DNA of 64,000 nucleotides from contig CP065955.1 of the NCBI GenBank assembly GCA_016126655.1, positions 1,037,001 through 1,101,000 on the forward strand, written 5' to 3'. The stretch comes from Aerococcaceae bacterium zg-1292 (lineage in GTDB: Bacteria > Bacillota > Bacilli > Lactobacillales > Aerococcaceae). The stretch's first letter is position 1; the number at the start of each line of letters is the position of its first letter. Positions 60,943-64,000 of the stretch are shown here, one piece after another. Position numbers and translations under genes: made by a program. Under the pieces are notes generated by a model. That model worked only from the letters and a program-made list of their open reading frames with translations, did not search any database and was not told the origin of the DNA.

Positions 60943-62166
60943 GTGAATAAGATTGATTGGGAACAATTAAAGCTCGAGGCTAAGGAACGTGAGCGGTTGA
61001 GTGTAAAAGAAGATAAATGGACATCAAGAATTGTCAAGATTATTTTAATTATTTTAGCTATTAGTATCATTAGCGTTGTTGGGGGCGGGTATTGGTATTT
61101 TAAACAGTCATTAAGTCCTGTGAATCCTAATAATAAAACGACGGTAGAAGTAATGGTACCGATTGGTAGTACTAGCCGAGATATTGCGGATATTTTGAAG
61201 AAAAACGGAATTATTAAAAACGCTGATATTTTTCGCTATTATATGCGCTCAAAAAATGTGTCCGACTTAAAAGCTGGAACGTATGAATTTAACCAGGCAA
61301 TGGATGTTGACGCGGTCATTAAACAGTTAGAGTCAGGTGGTAAGCCGATTCAAGAAGATGTCGATACAAAAATTACGGTAATTGAGGGGATGCAATTAAA
61401 AGAAATTGCCGAGCTAGTGGCTAAAAATACACCAATTACTGCAGAAACATTTATGTCAGTGGTTAATGATGAAGCATTTATTAAGACATTAATCAATAAA
61501 TATCCATCATTATTAAAGGGAATTTTAGAGGTCGAAGGCTTGCGCTATCGTTTAGAGGGTTATTTATTCCCTGCAACGTATGACTATGTAGCAGGTATGA
61601 CTGCTCAAGAGATTATTACAAAAATGGTTGATGCAGCTAATAGTCGTTATCAACAAGTACGAAAATTGGTTGACGAACACTGGCTAACGTATCATCAGAT
61701 TTTATCGCTAGCGTCGATTGTTGAGCGTGAAGGTGTGACGACTGAAGACCGTAAATTGATTGCAGCGGTTTTCTTCAATCGTATGGAAGCCGGTATGGCA
61801 TTACAAAGTGATATTACTGTTTTATACGCCTTAGATAAGCATAAAGAATTTGTCACCTATGATGATTTAGAAGTCGATTCGCCATATAATCTCTATAAAA
61901 ATAAAGGCATCACACCAGGTCCCGTTAATTCACCTAGTTTGGATGCAATTAAAGCGGTCTTAGAACCAACATGGAATGAATACTATTACTTTGTTGCTGA
62001 TTTGGATACAGGTGATATTTATTATAGTAGTACGCTAGAAGAGCATGAGGCATTGGTTGAAAAATACGTTAATAAGCGACAATCTAGACGCAATGAGTCA
62101 GGCGAATCAACGACTTCACAAGAAACAACAAATGAGTCAGAAGCAGTTGACGAAACTGCAGAATAA
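60943..62166 (+). CDS. mltG: Endolytic murein transglycosylase MltG
   Basis: Cuts nascent glycan strands at the membrane. The 407-residue protein has a cytoplasmic N-tail, one membrane helix (about 29-52), a LysM-like subdomain (VPIGSTSRDIADILKKNG), then the YceG core with LEGYLFPATYDY, SLASIVEREGVTTEDRKLIA and AVFFNRMEAGMALQSDITVLYAL (catalytic Glu in VERE), and a C-terminal Ser/Thr/Glu tail. The GTG at 60943 follows GGGAGGTATGTC. See the short paralogue at 14671. Confidence 0.94.
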   Translation: MNKIDWEQLKLEAKERERLSVKEDKWTSRIVKIILIILAISIISVVGGGYWYFKQSLSPVNPNNKTTVEVMVPIGSTSRDIADILKKNGIIKNADIFRYYMRSKNVSDLKAGTYEFNQAMDVDAVIKQLESGGKPIQEDVDTKITVIEGMQLKEIAELVAKNTPITAETFMSVVNDEAFIKTLINKYPSLLKGILEVEGLRYRLEGYLFPATYDYVAGMTAQEIITKMVDAANSRYQQVRKLVDEHWLTYHQILSLASIVEREGVTTEDRKLIAAVFFNRMEAGMALQSDITVLYALDKHKEFVTYDDLEVDSPYNLYKNKGITPGPVNSPSLDAIKAVLEPTWNEYYYFVADLDTGDIYYSSTLEEHEALVEKYVNKRQSRRNESGESTTSQETTNESEAVDETAE

Positions 62167-62230
62167 TGGTTTAATTGAGGCTAGGAATAAACTAGCGACT
62201 CAAGTTAAATCTGCATAACGGACAGTTAGC

Positions 62231-62268
62231 AAAACTATCAAAAGTGTTGGATGCTTTTGATAGTTTTT
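62231..62268 (+). terminator. Rho-independent terminator after mltG
   Basis: Stem AAAACTATCAAAAG / CTTTTGATAGTTTTT. Confidence 0.93.
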
Positions 62269-62350
62269 ACCTGTTATGGTGCAGGAAAATGCTGTGAACG
62301 TTCGTTTCAATGAAAGTTTATTATGCTAAGAGAATAGGAGAATTTATATC

Positions 62351-62977
62351 ATGGCAAAAAGACCCATTGTGATTGGGGTAACAGGCGCGTCAGGAAGCGG
62401 TAAATCAAGTGTAAGTAATCGTATTTTAGATATTTTTTCTGAATTATCGGTACTATTATTACAGCAGGATTATTATTACAAAGACCAAACGCATTTACCA
62501 TTTGAAGAACGTTTAAAGACGAATTATGACCATCCATTTGCTTTTGACAATGATTTGTTTATTGAACATTTACAAGCCTTGTTGCGTGGCGAAACGATTG
62601 AAAAACCGGTCTACGATTTCGCTAATCATACGCGCAGTCAAGAAATCATCATTCAAGAGTCACGGGATGTCATCATTGTAGAAGGAATCTTAATATTGGA
62701 AGATTCACGTATTCGTGACTTATTAGATATTAAAATCTACGTAGATACGGATAGTGATATTTGTTTGGCTCGACGTATTTTGCGTGATATTAATGAACGT
62801 GGTCGTACGATTGAATCGGTAATTAATCAATATGTTGACGTTGTCAAACCAATGTACCATCAATTCATTGAACCAACAAAACGTTATGCCGATTTAATTA
62901 TACCTGAAGGTGGTTATAATCAAGTTGCGATTGATTTATTAGCTACAAAAGTACGTTCGATTTTAGAATCGGAATAA
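62351..62977 (+). CDS. udk: Uridine kinase
   Basis: Phosphorylates uridine and cytidine in pyrimidine salvage. The 208-residue protein has the P-loop [15 protein letters not shown] (residues 9-23), [29 protein letters not shown] and the lid segment [20 protein letters not shown]. The ATG follows AATAGGAGAATTTATATC. Confidence 0.95.
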   Translation: MAKRPIVIGVTGASGSGKSSVSNRILDIFSELSVLLLQQDYYYKDQTHLPFEERLKTNYDHPFAFDNDLFIEHLQALLRGETIEKPVYDFANHTRSQEIIIQESRDVIIVEGILILEDSRIRDLLDIKIYVDTDSDICLARRILRDINERGRTIESVINQYVDVVKPMYHQFIEPTKRYADLIIPEGGYNQVAIDLLATKVRSILESE

Positions 62978-62984
62978 ATTTTCA

Positions 62985-63013
62985 TTGCATGTTTTGTAAG
63001 AACGTGGTATGGT
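62985..63013 (+). promoter_or_regulatory. Predicted sigma-A promoter of greA
   Basis: TTGCAT (62985-62990), a 17-bp spacer and TATGGT (63008-63013). Confidence 0.7.
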
Positions 63014-63066
63014 AGCATTATCATTTTGAGAAACGAACATTTAATGTTTCTATAGGAGGGAATTAG

Positions 63067-63546
63067 TTGGAAGAAAAAGTATTTCCAATGACTTTAGAAG
63101 GTAAAGCGAAATTAGAAGCTGAACTTGAAGATTTAAAAGTAGTAAAACGTAAAGAAATTATTGAACGGATTAAAATTGCACGTAGTTTTGGTGACTTATC
63201 TGAAAACTCAGAGTATGAATCTGCAAAAGACGAACAAGCATTTGTTGAAGGACGTATTTCAACATTAGAAAATATGATTCGTTTTGCAGTTATTATTGAT
63301 GATAAAGATATTGCCGAAGATGAAGTTTCTTTAGGTCGTTCTGTAACGTTTATCGAATTACCTGATGGCGAAGAAGAAACCTATACAATCGTCGGTAGCG
63401 CAGAAGCAGACCCAATGGAATCAAAAATTTCCAATGAATCACCGATTGCTGTTGCGATTTTAGGTAAAAAAGTCAATGATGTCGTAACAGTTAATACACC
63501 AGGCGGTTCATTTGATATTAAAATTACCAAAGTTGAGAAAAAATAA
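63067..63546 (+). CDS. greA: Transcription elongation factor GreA
   Basis: Rescues backtracked RNA polymerase. The 159-residue protein has an N-terminal coiled coil ([20 protein letters not shown] and [20 protein letters not shown] with the acidic tip) and a C-terminal FKBP-like domain ([20 protein letters not shown]). The TTG start at 63067 follows TAGGAGGGAATTAG. Confidence 0.96.
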   Translation: MEEKVFPMTLEGKAKLEAELEDLKVVKRKEIIERIKIARSFGDLSENSEYESAKDEQAFVEGRISTLENMIRFAVIIDDKDIAEDEVSLGRSVTFIELPDGEEETYTIVGSAEADPMESKISNESPIAVAILGKKVNDVVTVNTPGGSFDIKITKVEKK

Positions 63547-63551
63547 TCGTG

Positions 63552-63587
63552 ATGGGATTGAGCGTAAGTCGTTCAGTCCTATTTTTG
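63552..63587 (+). terminator. Probable terminator after greA
   Basis: Imperfect stem GGGATTGA / TCAGTCC followed by TATTTTT. Confidence 0.65.
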
Positions 63588-63707
63588 TAAAACCAGTTCT
63601 CATCAACAAAGGTCCAAATTAATTTATAAATTCAGTCTTTAGTCTCTTGAAATATAGTGATTTAATGGTCATAATTATGAACAACAACATAATAAGGAGG
63701 CGTTTTT

Positions 63708-64000
63708 TTGCGTGAACAGTTGAAAAAGTATAGTTGGATGATTTTGGCTTTTTCATTACTTATATTAGGCATTGATATTTTTAATCAGCTTGCGACATTT
63801 GTTCCGTTTATTGTTAGTATCGTAATGGTGATTAGCGCCTTATTTATTTCAATGCGCTCCATCCAATTACTCGTATTTTGGTTAGGTGTCTTTATTTTGA
63901 CAAATGTCTTGATAAATTCGTATGCTTTTTTGGGTTTTATTTTAGTCATTGGGATTGTATTACTCGTCTTTCAGACCAAGGAAGGTAATGAATTGGTTTG
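63708..64000 (+). CDS. LiaF-like membrane protein, N-terminal part (cut by window end)
   Basis: An open frame from TTG 63708, preceded by AAGGAGGCGTTTT, runs past the window end. The about 97 visible residues contain four closely spaced hydrophobic helices (MILAFSLLILGIDIF, FVPFIVSIVMVISALFIS, LLVFWLGVFILTNVLI, FLGFILVIGIVLLVF). This arrangement resembles the N-terminal membrane domain of LiaF/VraT, the negative regulator of the LiaSR envelope-stress system. The soluble C-domain and any liaSR genes lie outside, so the call is tentative. Confidence 0.5.
   Translation, partial: MREQLKKYSWMILAFSLLILGIDIFNQLATFVPFIVSIVMVISALFISMRSIQLLVFWLGVFILTNVLINSYAFLGFILVIGIVLLVFQTKEGNELV

Overview
This window is a chromosomal segment of a low-GC Gram-positive bacterium, most likely a member of the Lactobacillales (Bacillota). 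Supporting signs are an L-box lysine leader, a T-box before alaS, an alaS-ireB-ruvX-yrzB block, a rimP-nusA-ylxR-ylxQ-infB-rbfA block, YhaO/YhaN/YhaM, TTG/GTG starts with strong AGGAGG sites, and TTGACA/TATAAT promoters. I do not assign a genus. No rRNA, tRNA, integrase, transposase, phage module or CRISPR array was seen.

Layout. 1-5.3 kb: lysine/diaminopimelate genes, with asd divergent from a lysine-riboswitch-led lysA-dapA-dapB operon. 5.9-10.3 kb: a three-gene membrane glycosylation unit (GT2 transferase, YfhO-like protein, GtrA-like flippase). 10.8-14.1 kb: a MerR/TipAS regulator, a YjjG-type phosphatase and cardiolipin synthase. 14.2-17.6 kb: two small membrane proteins, one an MltG N-domain paralogue, and a class A PBP. 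17.7-23.8 kb: YlbF/YheA protein and yhaO-yhaN-yhaM. 23.9-24.8 kb: a Cys/His-repeat protein fused to an SRPBCC-like domain. 25-30.4 kb: L-rhamnose catabolism (AraC regulator, rhaB, rhaA, rhaD). 30.6-32.8 kb: uppS, cdsA and an ABC-F remnant. 33.2-36.9 kb: mglBAC sugar ABC transporter. 37-41.9 kb: HAD phosphatase, MIP18-family protein, PlsC, glutamine cyclotransferase, tgt, yajC. 42.4-44.5 kb: membrane-anchored XRE regulator and an acyltransferase-3. 44.7-49.9 kb: the nusA-infB operon. 50.2-56 kb: a polysaccharide cluster (GT4, flippase, polymerase, Wzz-like protein, GT2). 56-63.5 kb: T-box-alaS, ireB-ruvX-yrzB, mltG, udk, greA. The end holds the start of a LiaF-like gene.

The most unusual feature is a dispersed family of structured intergenic elements, present at about 18 loci and about 30 full or partial units. 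A unit is about 115-120 bp, starts near ACATAGTGTGA, ends near GAACCAGAATA, and is a long imperfect inverted repeat. Its stem sequence differs between copies while pairing is kept: GCCTTGA/TCAAGGC, GAAATGA/TCATTTC, GGCTTGA/TCAAGCC, GACTTGA/TCAAGTC and GACTCGA/TCGAGTC. The inner stem covaries too. Units occur singly, in tandem (three 119-bp copies before rhaB), and nested inside one another. They often fill a whole gap from one stop codon to the next Shine-Dalgarno site. One sits in the loop of a terminator hairpin and one supplies the stop codon of rhaB. They look like a mobile or amplifying non-coding family with a conserved RNA/DNA fold. The genes are otherwise mostly conventional, so the elements are the main candidate for something undescribed.
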